Source: DAOSVX01 sp964616495
GTDB lineage: Bacteria; Bacillota_I; Bacilli_A; RF39; UBA660
Direction: 5' to 3'
DNA: 23,058 bases
Assembly (NCBI GenBank): GCA_964616495.1
Contig: CAZTRF010000012.1
Span: 1-23,058, forward strand
The notes beneath the pieces were generated by a model that had not been told where the DNA came from, did not search any database, and worked only from the letters and a program-made list of their open reading frames with translations. Below are positions 8,084 through 15,806 of this stretch, piece after piece. Made by a program: the position numbers and the translations under genes. The number at the start of each line of letters is the position of its first letter. Position 1 is the first letter of the stretch.

Positions 8084-10050
8084 GTTTTTAAAGTCTCTCT
8101 TTTGTCTTTCCCATATACTATAATATTTCCCCTTTTAGATATTAAATCATACTTAATCATCGTTTCGTTCACTAAGTAACTATTTGTATTATCCGAAATA
8201 TAGTACCCTACAACCTTTAACTTATGCCCATTTACTTTTAAATTAATAGTTTTATTTAAAGGCATCATCATTGCCTCACTATAATTAACCATTACTTCAT
8301 AATCATTAAGAGGATATCGTCCTTTTTTCAAAGTAATCTGGTTTTGTTTTAATGTATAATCTAATAAGGAATTGGCATCTTCCTCCTGAATTTTAGATTC
8401 CTCGTACCATATACCCGGTTTCTGATAAGATCCCGAATTGGCAATAACATTAATAAATAGTTTCTCATCCATATAAATAGAAGGACTATTCAAATCACTA
8501 ATTCCCACGATTTTAAAGTTTGGTATATTATCCATTTTAAATTCTCTGTTCAGCATATTTTCATAATTAAAAATTCCAGCCATTTTCGGAGTCGTTTTTT
8601 CAAAAAAATTATCAATAGTTAATTTATCAACAATTATTTCATACTCATTGTCAGGCATTCTTCCATATAATAGGCCTTCACTACTAACCATTTTAATACT
8701 AGCTAGAGATCCACTTAAAATTTCACTAGTATTAGATGTTTGATAATAATCATTATATTGGGTGGACATACTTATTAAAGAATCTCCGGGCAATAAATAG
8801 TTAATAGTTTCTTGCTCATATTTCAAATAGTTTTCTACCGTCACGTTATTATTTACAATCATTAAATAGTTTTTATTTTGAGTAACAAATTCTTTATCTT
8901 CAACATCCAAAATACCGTAAATATTACTAATTGAATAAAGAATAAACATCCCCGAAACCATAAATCCTAACAATAATAGTTTCTTTAAAAAGGAATAATT
9001 AAGTAATTTTTTAAATCCGTTACCAATGAGATTAAAAATATTATAAATCGAGGTGTATTTAGGCTTATGGTTTTTATCAATTAAATGTTCTAAATCAAAT
9101 TCATATTTTTCATATTCACTTTTGGTAATGGCTTTATAACTATCATCTATTAATTCAATATTTGAATTACCATCTATCACTTCAATCTTTTCATCACTGT
9201 TGCTTTTTATATAAATATTTCCATTCTGAATTACAATATCTAAATCTAGTAGGTCATTATTATTTTGATAAAAATTAATTTTCACTTTATTTTGTTCTAT
9301 TTTTTCGTGAGATTTTAAATCTTTTAAGTAAATTTTATTATCTAAACGATAATCAAGATTATTACTATGATCATTATTATAATCATTAGTTATAACTCCA
9401 TCTTTAAGTTCAATAATTCTAGATGCATAGAAATGAGCTATTTCTTTCTCATGAGTAACTAAAATAACCAATTTCGTTTTTGAAATAGCTTTAATAATAT
9501 TCATTATTTCTAGAGTATTCTTACTGTCCAAATTTCCTGTTGGTTCGTCAGCTATAATAATGCTAGGATTTTTAACTAGTGCTCTAGCTATTCCTACTCT
9601 TTGTCGTTCTCCTCCTGAAAGCATGCCGGATAAACGGTTACGATAGCGATACATATTTACTTTTTCTAATATGTATTCTACCCTTTTTTTAATTTCTATC
9701 TTATCTTTAATTCCAATCATTTTTAAAGTTATAGCTACATTATCAAAAACGGTCATATTGTCAATTAAGTTATAATCTTGGAAAATATATCCAATATTAA
9801 TATTCCTTATTTTGTCTATTTTAGAAGAGCTTCTTTTGGTAATTCTCATCCCGTTAATGTAAATGGCTCCACTATTAATTTTATCTAAGCCACCAATAGT
9901 ATTCAAAAGAGTGGTTTTTCCACATCCACTAGGTCCTAATAAAGCTACCAAACCACTTTCTTTAAAATTTAAGGAAGTATTATTAATAACATGAATTTCA
10001 TTTTTTTTATGACGATTAAAATATTTGTTAACGTTCTCTATTTTTATCAT
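8084..10050 (-). CDS. ABC transporter ATPase-permease fusion, N-terminal part (3' end lost in gap)
   Basis: A single-chain ATP-binding plus FtsX/MacB-type permease of the kind used for lipoprotein, peptide or antibiotic extrusion in Firmicutes. The ATPase (1-220) has Walker A GPSGCGKT (39-46), signature LSGGE (144-148), Walker B IIIADEP (164-170) and the MacB/LolD-typical TGNLDSKNT. A linker of about 130 residues leads to the first TM helix (355-376) and a large predicted extracellular domain up to the gap. The ATG follows the stop of the upstream transporter gene by two bases, with GAGGAGG inside that gene, so the two are translationally coupled. They probably form a heterodimer (inference). 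Substrate unknown; no two-component system is adjacent, unlike classical Bce modules. Confidence 0.88.
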
Positions 10051-10052
10051 AA

Positions 10053-12269
10053 TTAAACCTCCTCTTTATAGGCATTCATTGCCGATGTATTAAATAACTT
10101 TTTTGCAAATTTTAAAGATAATAAATAAGACATTAAAAGTAATAAGATATATATTATAATATAGTCAGTTATGTGCAAATACACCATTAATTCTTTAATA
10201 TAGGATATATTAATAATATTATTATTTATAAGTACTAACAATATTAAGAAAAAGGCATAACTAGTATTAATAACGGTAAGCAACTCAATATCCAAAAGCT
10301 TTTTAGCAACTTTTTTTGAAGCTCCCAGAATTCTAATTGTTGAAAAATAAACATTTCGCGATTTTAAAATTATTTTAATAATAAAGTATGATATAAAGAA
10401 CAAAGCGACCGTTAAAATTATTATTAGTACAACAATAAAAATATTTGTTATCTGAAAGTATTCTTGATTGTTCCCTAATACATCAGGCATATATAAAGTT
10501 GTTAATCCTAATTCTTGTAATTTTTTAATAGTTTCTTCACTATTAATACTATCATCTAATACAACACTGCTTTGATAATTTTCTTTATTATATAGGTAAT
10601 TATAATCTTCTTCGCTAATAAATATCGCTCCATTATAATTATCATAATTTTTAATTCCCAATAATTTTTCCATGTTTTTAGGGGTATATTTATTAACCAC
10701 TTTTAATGATAACTCTTCTTCAAAGTAAAGATTGTCAATCTTTACTCCTAAAGTTTTATTTTTACAATTATAGTTTTTACATAATCCATCTAAATTAATT
10801 GATACAATTGCTTCACCATTTTTAACATTAACATTAGGTATTAACTTGTTATTTATATCATACGGATAATTATAATAAGTTTTTTTATTTATGGTAATAT
10901 TAGTGTTACTATAGTTTTGATTAATGCCTTTCATTAAATCATTTAATATGTTTGGAGAAACATAAAATTGATAGTCATAGCGATCGTCTTCAACATATTT
11001 AATACCCACAATTTTTATTTTATTTGATAAAGGATTGCCATAGGATGAAGAGGATTCTATATAATATTCTTGATCAATAATCTCTTCTATATTTTCTTCT
11101 CTCATATAATAATCATTTTTATTGCCAGCCAATATCACTTCATTTTCTTTAACTGGAATTCTTCCTATATCAACATTATTTATTTTTTCTGCATTTAATA
11201 CATTTCCATAAAAATAAAATTCTCCAAAATAAACATTGACCTGTAAATCAAGAAGTAAATCTTCCTTTACAATGTTAGAAACATGCTTTAAATCTTTTAT
11301 GCTTTGGTAATCTTCTTCAGTAAAGAAGGTTTTATTTTCTTTTTTTATAATTATTCTTTCTGCCGAAAGATTAGTAAAAAAGTAATTATAGCCGGTTTTA
11401 TTTTGCTCATCTTCTCTTTTTTGAAGAACTGAATATTCACTGGTTAATGCTAAAATAATTAAAAGATAAACAATAAATAAAAGAACAAACTTTGGAACTA
11501 TATTAAATGCATTTCTAACACCTAATCTAACTTTATTACCAAAGGTTATATCTTTATATTCCATTGTTTTGGCTTTTTCTTCGCTATCAATATTTTTAAG
11601 CTTTTTATCTTCAATGATTTTTCCATCATGCATTTTAATTTTTCTTGTAGCATACGCTTCAACTTGTTCATAATTATGGGTCACTATAACTACTAATTTA
11701 TCTTTTGAAACTTCATACAAAGTTTTTAAAACACTAGCCGCCGCTTTACTATCTAAATTACCAGTTGGTTCATCAGCTACAATAATAGATGTGTCTTTAG
11801 CTAAAGCCCTAGCTATGGCTGCCCTTTGCTTTTGGCCACCAGATAGTTTTGATACTTTTGTATTTCTATATCTTGTTAAATCAACTGTTTTTAATATTTC
11901 TAATATTTTACTCTTTATTTCTTTTTTCTTATATCCATTTAGCAATAACACCAATTCAACATTCTGATAAACTGTATAACTATTTACCAAGTTAAAATGC
12001 TGGAAAATGTTTCCAATATATTTTTTACGATAATTTTCAAAGTCAGCTTCATTGTAATGGCTGGTTTCTTCGCCATTAATATACATTTCTCCATCTTCAT
12101 AGGTGTCAAGCCCACTAATAACATTTAAAAGAGTTGATTTGCCACTGCCACTTTCTCCAGTAATAACAACAAATTCTCCCATATTCAACTCTAAATTTAT
12201 TTTACTAAAACCGCTAGTAACAACACCTTTACTATAGTAATATTTAGAAACATTTTTTAATTTAATCAT
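10053..12269 (-). CDS. ABC transporter ATPase-permease fusion (MacB/FtsX type)
   Basis: Complete 738-aa partner of the downstream transporter. The ATPase domain (1-220) shows Walker A GESGSGKS (38-45), signature LSGGQ (142-146), Walker B VADEP (164-168) and TGNLDSKA. One TM helix near 254-274 (VLLFIVYLLIILAL) is followed by an extracellular domain of about 330 residues and three C-terminal TM helices (about 605-730), with the coupling loop RNVYFSTIRILGASKKVAKKL. One TM before and three after the extracellular domain is the MacB/FtsX fold. Start: ATG 12269 with AGAGG six bases upstream. It is the first gene of a two-gene operon divergent from the collagen-like protein. Homologous to its neighbour but clearly diverged, which points to an obligate pair. 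Substrate not predictable from sequence. Confidence 0.9.
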   Translation of the reverse strand: MIKLKNVSKYYYSKGVVTSGFSKINLELNMGEFVVITGESGSGKSTLLNVISGLDTYEDGEMYINGEETSHYNEADFENYRKKYIGNIFQHFNLVNSYTVYQNVELVLLLNGYKKKEIKSKILEILKTVDLTRYRNTKVSKLSGGQKQRAAIARALAKDTSIIVADEPTGNLDSKAAASVLKTLYEVSKDKLVVIVTHNYEQVEAYATRKIKMHDGKIIEDKKLKNIDSEEKAKTMEYKDITFGNKVRLGVRNAFNIVPKFVLLFIVYLLIILALTSEYSVLQKREDEQNKTGYNYFFTNLSAERIIIKKENKTFFTEEDYQSIKDLKHVSNIVKEDLLLDLQVNVYFGEFYFYGNVLNAEKINNVDIGRIPVKENEVILAGNKNDYYMREENIEEIIDQEYYIESSSSYGNPLSNKIKIVGIKYVEDDRYDYQFYVSPNILNDLMKGINQNYSNTNITINKKTYYNYPYDINNKLIPNVNVKNGEAIVSINLDGLCKNYNCKNKTLGVKIDNLYFEEELSLKVVNKYTPKNMEKLLGIKNYDNYNGAIFISEEDYNYLYNKENYQSSVVLDDSINSEETIKKLQELGLTTLYMPDVLGNNQEYFQITNIFIVVLIIILTVALFFISYFIIKIILKSRNVYFSTIRILGASKKVAKKLLDIELLTVINTSYAFFLILLVLINNNIINISYIKELMVYLHITDYIIIYILLLLMSYLLSLKFAKKLFNTSAMNAYKEEV

Positions 12270-12313
12270 AGTTATCCTCTTTCTTTTTAATTTATAACAT
12301 AAAAATTATTAAA

Positions 12314-12344
12314 TATCTAACAACTACCAGTTACTTTTTGTCAA
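12314..12344 (-). promoter_or_regulatory. Candidate regulated promoter of the ABC operon with operator-like palindrome
   Basis: Minus strand: perfect -35 TTGACA (12339-12344), then a weak -10 (TTAGAT with 18-bp or TAGATA with 19-bp spacing). Inside the spacer lies an inverted repeat AACT-GGT-AGTT (12322-12332). A consensus -35, a poor -10 and a palindrome in an over-long spacer is the layout of MerR-type activated promoters, but no regulator gene is adjacent. Confidence 0.45.
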
Positions 12345-12361
12345 AGGGCAGTTGCATTATC

Positions 12362-12370
12362 ATTATATCA
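12362..12370 (-). promoter_or_regulatory. Extended -10 element upstream of the ABC operon
   Basis: Minus strand TGA-TATAAT, a perfect extended -10 without a recognisable -35, about 95 bases before the transporter start. It may be a constitutive alternative promoter. Confidence 0.4.
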
Positions 12371-12476
12371 TCAATTAATTAAAACTTTCCACTTATTACA
12401 AATAGTTTCTATTTTAAACAAATTAATTAACTGTAAAATTTTTTTGTTAATATATTACACTGAAGGAGAAATAAAA

Positions 12477-13040
12477 ATGAATTGTCAAAACAATGATATT
12501 TATAAAAAAGCTATGGAAAAAATAAAAAATGCTCCTAAACCAAGAGGTGGATGTTGCTGCTTCGGAGCTACAGGCCCAACTGGGCCTACTGGGCCTACTG
12601 GTGCTCAAGGAATTCAGGGAGTAACTGGGCCTACTGGACCTAGCCCTATAATAAATAGTATTTTAGTTAGCAATGATGGTATTCAAAGTGTAGTAGCTGG
12701 TGGCCTTATAAATTTAGGCACTCTAATAAATTCTACTGGAACTTCAGCTACCTTTACAGCACCCAACACTATAACTTTAGAAGCAGGAACCTACTATATT
12801 TTATATGAGTCATTAATTAACAATACTAGTACATCAGGAGATGTGGGAGTTTCATTACAAGTAAATGGAACTATTGTGTCTAATGCATCGGAATATGTCC
12901 CAGCCACCTCTACTCAAACTCAAATCGTATTACAACACAATATTACGATTACTGATGAAACGGCTATTACTGTAAAAAATAATTCTACAGTATCTAATAG
13001 TTACCACGATTCAAGCATATCAATTATTAAACTTGGATAG
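12477..13040 (+). CDS. Collagen-like repeat surface protein (BclA-like layout)
   Basis: The start is ATG 12477 (MNCQNNDIYK) with GAAGGAG eight bases upstream; an in-frame TTG further 5' has no ribosome site. The 187-aa protein has a charged N-terminus (1-24), a Cys triplet GGCCCFG (24-30), nine uninterrupted Gly-X-Y triplets at 30-56 (GAT, GPT, GPT, GPT, GAQ, GIQ, GVT, GPT, GPS), and a C-terminal Thr/Ser/Val-rich beta domain (about 60-187). The layout matches bacterial collagen-like proteins such as exosporium BclA, in which the Gly-X-Y part trimerises and the C-terminal domain is a TNF-like beta jelly roll (family knowledge). There is no signal peptide or sortase motif, as with exosporium proteins. 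Whether this organism sporulates is not shown here. Followed by its own terminator. Confidence 0.82.
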   Translation: MNCQNNDIYKKAMEKIKNAPKPRGGCCCFGATGPTGPTGPTGAQGIQGVTGPTGPSPIINSILVSNDGIQSVVAGGLINLGTLINSTGTSATFTAPNTITLEAGTYYILYESLINNTSTSGDVGVSLQVNGTIVSNASEYVPATSTQTQIVLQHNITITDETAITVKNNSTVSNSYHDSSISIIKLG

Positions 13041-13045
13041 CATTT

Positions 13046-13067
13046 AATCCTCTATTGGGGATTTTTT
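13046..13067 (+). terminator. Terminator of the collagen-like gene
   Basis: 7-bp stem AATCCTC/GGGGATT (one G-U), loop TATT, then TTTT, six bases after the stop codon. Confidence 0.85.
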
Positions 13068-13069
13068 GT

Positions 13070-13098
13070 TTGCTAAATAGTCGTTAATAAAGTATATT
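13070..13098 (+). promoter_or_regulatory. Promoter of the YeaQ-like gene pair
   Basis: -35 TTGCTA (13070-13075), 17-bp spacer, -10 TATATT (13093-13098), 20 bases before the ATG at 13118 and directly after the preceding terminator. Confidence 0.65.
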
Positions 13099-13117
13099 TA
13101 TATTAGGATGTGATTTT

Positions 13118-13360
13118 ATGAATTGGCTAGTTTTTTTAATTGTTGGCGCTGTAGCCGGTTTTTTAGCTGGTAGAATTATGGGAGGGAAAAACGGTTTAAT
13201 TAGGAACCTAATTATCGGAATTATAGGCTCTTATATTGGAAGCTATATAGCTAGTTTAATAGGTTATTCTTATAATAAAATAAGTATCGAAGGAACTTTA
13301 ATCGCCGCTCTTGGAGCATGTATTTTATTGGCCGTTGGGCGATTTATATTTGGCAAATGA
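13118..13360 (+). CDS. GlsB/YeaQ/YmgE family (transglycosylase-associated) membrane protein
   Basis: 80-aa integral membrane protein with three hydrophobic segments rich in Gly/Ala. The N-terminal block FLIVGAVAGFLAGRIMGG, then LIRNLIIGIIGSYIGSYIASLIG, and the C-terminal IAALGACILLAVGRFIFGK are the family hallmark. Members are small inner-membrane proteins often induced by stress; the molecular function is unknown despite the transglycosylase-associated name. The next gene starts in the last codon of this one (ATGA overlap), so the two are translationally coupled. Confidence 0.88.
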   Translation: MNWLVFLIVGAVAGFLAGRIMGGKNGLIRNLIIGIIGSYIGSYIASLIGYSYNKISIEGTLIAALGACILLAVGRFIFGK

Positions 13361-13800
13361 AAGAGACTAAAAAAAAGCTTTTTATAATTATAATGGTTAT
13401 GCTTTGTATAGCTCTCCCTTCGGCCTTAGCCGCCGTTGAAATAATTCCCTCATCAAATAATAAAGAGCTTATTAATAATAAAACTTTAAATATTGGATCA
13501 TGGATAGCATGTTATTATCATTTATTTCTATTTGTCGTTAGCTTTATAAGTATTCTTATATATCAAAATGAAAATAAAATAAAATGGTGTATTGTTTTTA
13601 GTATTATTTTGTTTCTAGGAAATATTATTTTATTTTATTATTTAAAAGAGTACTATTATTTTATGGTTGGTAGTTTAACTTTGAATATTGTCTACTTAGT
13701 TTTTGTCAAAAAAATTATTAAGGAACGTAAATTAATAAATGATATGGACCCCTTTATTAAGCATGATTTAGATCAAAATTCCTCAAACATTGAAAATTAG
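13357..13800 (+). CDS. Hypothetical four-TM membrane protein
   Basis: Not recognised. The start is taken as the ATG that overlaps the TGA of the preceding gene (ATGA), giving 147 aa; a longer frame would run inside that gene without a ribosome site. Visible are a basic N-terminus plus a signal-like hydrophobic segment (about 7-26, LFIIIMVMLCIALPSALAA), three further TM segments (about 48-72, 79-97, 100-118) and a short acidic cytoplasmic tail. The spacing resembles a small membrane protein translated with its YeaQ-like partner. No clear terminator follows. Confidence 0.65.
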   Translation: MKETKKKLFIIIMVMLCIALPSALAAVEIIPSSNNKELINNKTLNIGSWIACYYHLFLFVVSFISILIYQNENKIKWCIVFSIILFLGNIILFYYLKEYYYFMVGSLTLNIVYLVFVKKIIKERKLINDMDPFIKHDLDQNSSNIEN

Positions 13801-13855
13801 TTTATTGCCTTTTTTACATAATTAGACATTTTATAAAAAATATTACAAAAAAATA

Positions 13856-13884
13856 TTGCTTTTTATAAAAATATATAGTATATT
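13856..13884 (+). promoter_or_regulatory. Promoter of the large non-coding RNA
   Basis: -35 TTGCTT (13856-13861), exactly 17-bp spacer, -10 TATATT (13879-13884). A G at 13891 is the likely first transcribed base. No coding gene follows on this strand before the terminator at 14414. Confidence 0.75.
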
Positions 13885-14122
13885 AAAATTGCCTCGAAGG
13901 TATTCATTAAGTTATTTTATTTATAACAATATTTAAAATATACTTTGAACTACCAAGTATAGATACTTTCAATAAAAGAAAGACTTATTAACTAAGAGGT
14001 GACTTAATTGTCGTAATTATTGAAAAATAATTACATAATAATAAGGACATTGCTTCTTATGCAATGGAAATAATATATTACGTAACTTTTGTTACTATAT
14101 TAACTTTTATAATCTATCATAG

Positions 14123-14148
14123 AGCTGACTAAACAGCGTAATAAAATG
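14123..14148 (+). repeat. Hairpin repeat copy 1 inside the ncRNA
   Basis: 26-base unit: AGCTGAC, two variable bases (TA), AACAGCG, then TAATAAAATG. GCTG and CAGC pair around a 6-nt loop. Copy 2 lies 95 bases downstream with 24 of 26 bases identical. Confidence 0.85.
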
Positions 14149-14217
14149 TTTGAAACGTTTATAAAAAAATATAAAAAATAATGTATTATCAATAATTTAT
14201 AATCCCTAATATTACAA

Positions 14218-14243
14218 AGCTGACAGAACAGCGTAATAAAATG
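14218..14243 (+). repeat. Hairpin repeat copy 2 inside the ncRNA
   Basis: Same 26-base unit as at 14123 with the two loop bases changed (AG instead of TA). Both copies are preceded by TTTATAATC (14106 and 14196), so the duplicated module is larger than the hairpin. Confidence 0.85.
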
Positions 14244-14413
14244 AGTATTATTATATTATTTATTATCATCCATTAGCATATAATATTGTTAATAATATTA
14301 ATTTATTATTAATTAATAGGCAATAGTAATCTAGAACAAAATAGCAAATCGTTTACTAGTGATTATTTGTTATTTTGTTGGGAAATTAGGGTTGATCGCT
14401 TAGTTTCTTTATG

Positions 14414-14442
14414 AAAATACTGGCAAACGCCAGTATTTTTTT
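14414..14442 (+). terminator. Terminator of the large ncRNA (probably bidirectional)
   Basis: Perfect 9-bp stem AATACTGGC/GCCAGTATT, loop AAAC, extended by A-T pairs and ending in a run of seven T. The opposite strand reads TATTTTC after the hairpin, so it could also end the convergent gene that stops at 14446. Confidence 0.92.
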
Positions 14443-14445
14443 GAG

Positions 14446-14886
14446 TTATTTTATACTAATTTCTTCAATTATATTTATGATATTCTCTTCTAAAGGACAT
14501 ATAATAACTACGTTTTCATCAAATATAATTTGATATTCAAAAGATTTATAAGAAGTATAATCCAAATATTCTTGAAAGGATAAATTAGCAATTAAAAAGT
14601 CAATATTAATATAATTTTCATCAAAAGCTTGTTTTAAATATATCGTTCTGGTTCCTGAAGAATTAATTAAATAAACTTGTTTTAAATTATAAGTATATAC
14701 TCTCTTATGGTCCTTTTCGGTTATATAATCTAGGCCTTGATTATCTATAACTATATTTAAATTATTATTGGTTATTTTAGTATTCCACTCTTTAAAATAA
14801 AATAATAAAGCTAGGCTTAAAAAGCTAAGAATTAATAGCCCTATTATTGATGTTTTTATTAATTTAAATTTATTATTTTCACTCAT
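14446..14886 (-). CDS. Hypothetical single-TM membrane protein
   Basis: 146 aa, no family recognised. A basic N-terminus and one TM helix (about 11-31, SIIGLLILSFLSLALLFYF) are followed by a mixed alpha/beta extracytoplasmic part without Cys and with many Asn, Ile and Tyr. The N-in, C-out orientation follows from the positive residues before the helix. It starts seven bases after the acyltransferase stop, with AGTAGGA in front, so both are on one transcript. A role in the same surface process as the acyltransferase is an inference from position only. Confidence 0.68.
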   Translation of the reverse strand: MSENNKFKLIKTSIIGLLILSFLSLALLFYFKEWNTKITNNNLNIVIDNQGLDYITEKDHKRVYTYNLKQVYLINSSGTRTIYLKQAFDENYINIDFLIANLSFQEYLDYTSYKSFEYQIIFDENVVIICPLEENIINIIEEISIK

Positions 14887-14893
14887 AACTATC

Positions 14894-15694
14894 CTACTCT
14901 ATATAAAATCTATTTTTATGGTTGTTATTGGTTATTTCATTTAAATAATTTAATTTGCTTTTTAAAGATGATTTGTGGAGAAATATATCGATATCATTAA
15001 AATCAATACTAAAATCATCTTTTTCATATATAAACTCATTAGAATTATAATTTTTATATTCTTCAATATCATCGTCTAAAAATCGATGAGCATTGGGTTT
15101 AATAAAAAAGATTCCCTCTTTTTTTGCTCGAGCCGGATTACCTGCATATATTGTGTTTGATCTATATTTTTTATTAGTAAGGAGACTCATCGCCCCAACA
15201 ACACTTCCCGAACCTATCTGAGTTCCTTTTAAGATAAAAGCATGTTGTCCTAACCAAACATGATCTCCTACCAAAATGCTTTTACTATGATTAATTCTTT
15301 GCTTAGTACTAACATCATATATTAAATGGGGATCGGCCGTTCTAATACAAATATCATATGATATTAAATTGTCATTCCCAAAAATAACGTTAGTTTGCTC
15401 AGAAACAACAACTTTAAGTAATCTATTTATCCAATTGTTTTTTCCAAAATAAAAAACCGAGTTATTATATATTTTTAAGTCCAAGGAATAAATGTCATCA
15501 CTTTCACACAAATAAACTATTGAATTATTTCCCCTAAATTCTATTTTAGTATTTAAAAGATTTACTGTACCCACTAAGTATAAAAAATTGTTGTCACCTA
15601 AAAACTTTATCTCACTATTTTCCAACTTTAAATTTCCAATAATTTTATTTTCCTTTAACATTTTAGAGTCTTTAGAATTAGAAACCATTTCCAT
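14894..15694 (-). CDS. Hexapeptide-repeat (left-handed beta-helix) acyltransferase
   Basis: 266 aa, of the CatB/WcaF-like acetyltransferase superfamily that transfers acyl groups to sugars. Imperfect hexapeptide repeats cover about 20-180. Key sites are IRTADPHLIYD (118-127), with the His region common to this superfamily, DHVWLGQHAFILKG (144-157), GSGSVVGAMSLLT (161-173) and the closing AGNPAR (184-189), which contacts the acyl donor in homologues. The N-terminal half is an unusual string of short beta strands before the classical repeats. The C-terminal 70 residues are acidic then basic and unrecognised. Start ATG 15694 with AAGGTGA close upstream. Acceptor unknown; a cell-surface glycan is likely. 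Confidence 0.82.
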   Translation of the reverse strand: MEMVSNSKDSKMLKENKIIGNLKLENSEIKFLGDNNFLYLVGTVNLLNTKIEFRGNNSIVYLCESDDIYSLDLKIYNNSVFYFGKNNWINRLLKVVVSEQTNVIFGNDNLISYDICIRTADPHLIYDVSTKQRINHSKSILVGDHVWLGQHAFILKGTQIGSGSVVGAMSLLTNKKYRSNTIYAGNPARAKKEGIFFIKPNAHRFLDDDIEEYKNYNSNEFIYEKDDFSIDFNDIDIFLHKSSLKSKLNYLNEITNNNHKNRFYIE

Positions 15695-15722
15695 TATATC
15701 ACCTTATTTTAAGTATATCAGT

Positions 15723-15728
15723 ATTATA
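15723..15728 (-). promoter_or_regulatory. -10 element of the acyltransferase operon
   Basis: TATAAT on the minus strand 28 bases before the ATG at 15694; no good -35 at 16-18 bp. Confidence 0.4.
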
Positions 15729-15742
15729 CTTTTTTGGCTAGT

Positions 15743-15771
15743 TTGATTTTTAGAGATTTTTGTGCTATAAT
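15743..15771 (+). promoter_or_regulatory. Promoter of the two-TM unknown protein
   Basis: -35 TTGATT (15743-15748), 17-bp spacer, extended -10 TGC-TATAAT (15766-15771); one of the strongest promoters in the window, 35 bases before the GTG start. Confidence 0.8.
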
Positions 15772-15806
15772 ACCTTTGCTTTTCGCAGTTAAAAGGGGGA
15801 TTAATA

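Larger units (their letters stand above)
13891..14442 (+). ncRNA. Candidate large structured non-coding RNA, about 550 nt
   Basis: This stretch holds no convincing ORF on either strand but is bounded by a near-consensus promoter and a strong intrinsic terminator. Hairpins visible on the plus strand: TACTT/AAGTA and CTTTC/GAAAG (about 13941-13985); a 9-bp stem with a GAAA tetraloop (14013-14034); CATTGC/GCAATG (14048-14066); GTAAC-TTTT-GTTAC (14082-14095) nested in AATATA/TATATT; a twice-used GCTG-loop-CAGC element (14124, 14219); a 14-bp stem at 14336-14349/14365-14378; and a 9-bp stem 14382-14390/14399-14407 just before the terminator. It is not RNase P, 6S or tmRNA: their hallmark motifs are absent. 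The size and ornate fold suggest one of the large bacterial RNA classes (ROOL is one I considered), but I cannot confirm the class from sequence alone. Confidence 0.7.

Noticed and set aside
12371..12430. Repeats of ATTAATTAATTAA as operator or origin boxes
   Set aside because: Low-complexity AT sequence of a kind found throughout the window; no DnaA-box consensus seen.
12444..12476. TTG start extending the collagen-like protein by 11 residues
   Set aside because: The GAAGGAG site lies within this extension and fits the ATG at 12477.
13318..13356. Longer N-terminus for the four-TM protein
   Set aside because: It would overlap the YeaQ-like gene by over 40 bases without a ribosome site; the ATGA overlap is the normal coupling signal.
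14123..14243. Repeat pair as a small CRISPR array
   Set aside because: Only two units, 69-base interval, no cas genes, and the units form internal hairpins inside a transcript with its own promoter and terminator.
13885..14445. Riboswitch or T-box leader
   Set aside because: The next gene is on the opposite strand and the RNA ends in a terminator before any plus-strand gene.
13885..14445. RNase P RNA
   Set aside because: No GAGGAAAGUCC-type or ACAGAA-type core motifs were found on either strand.
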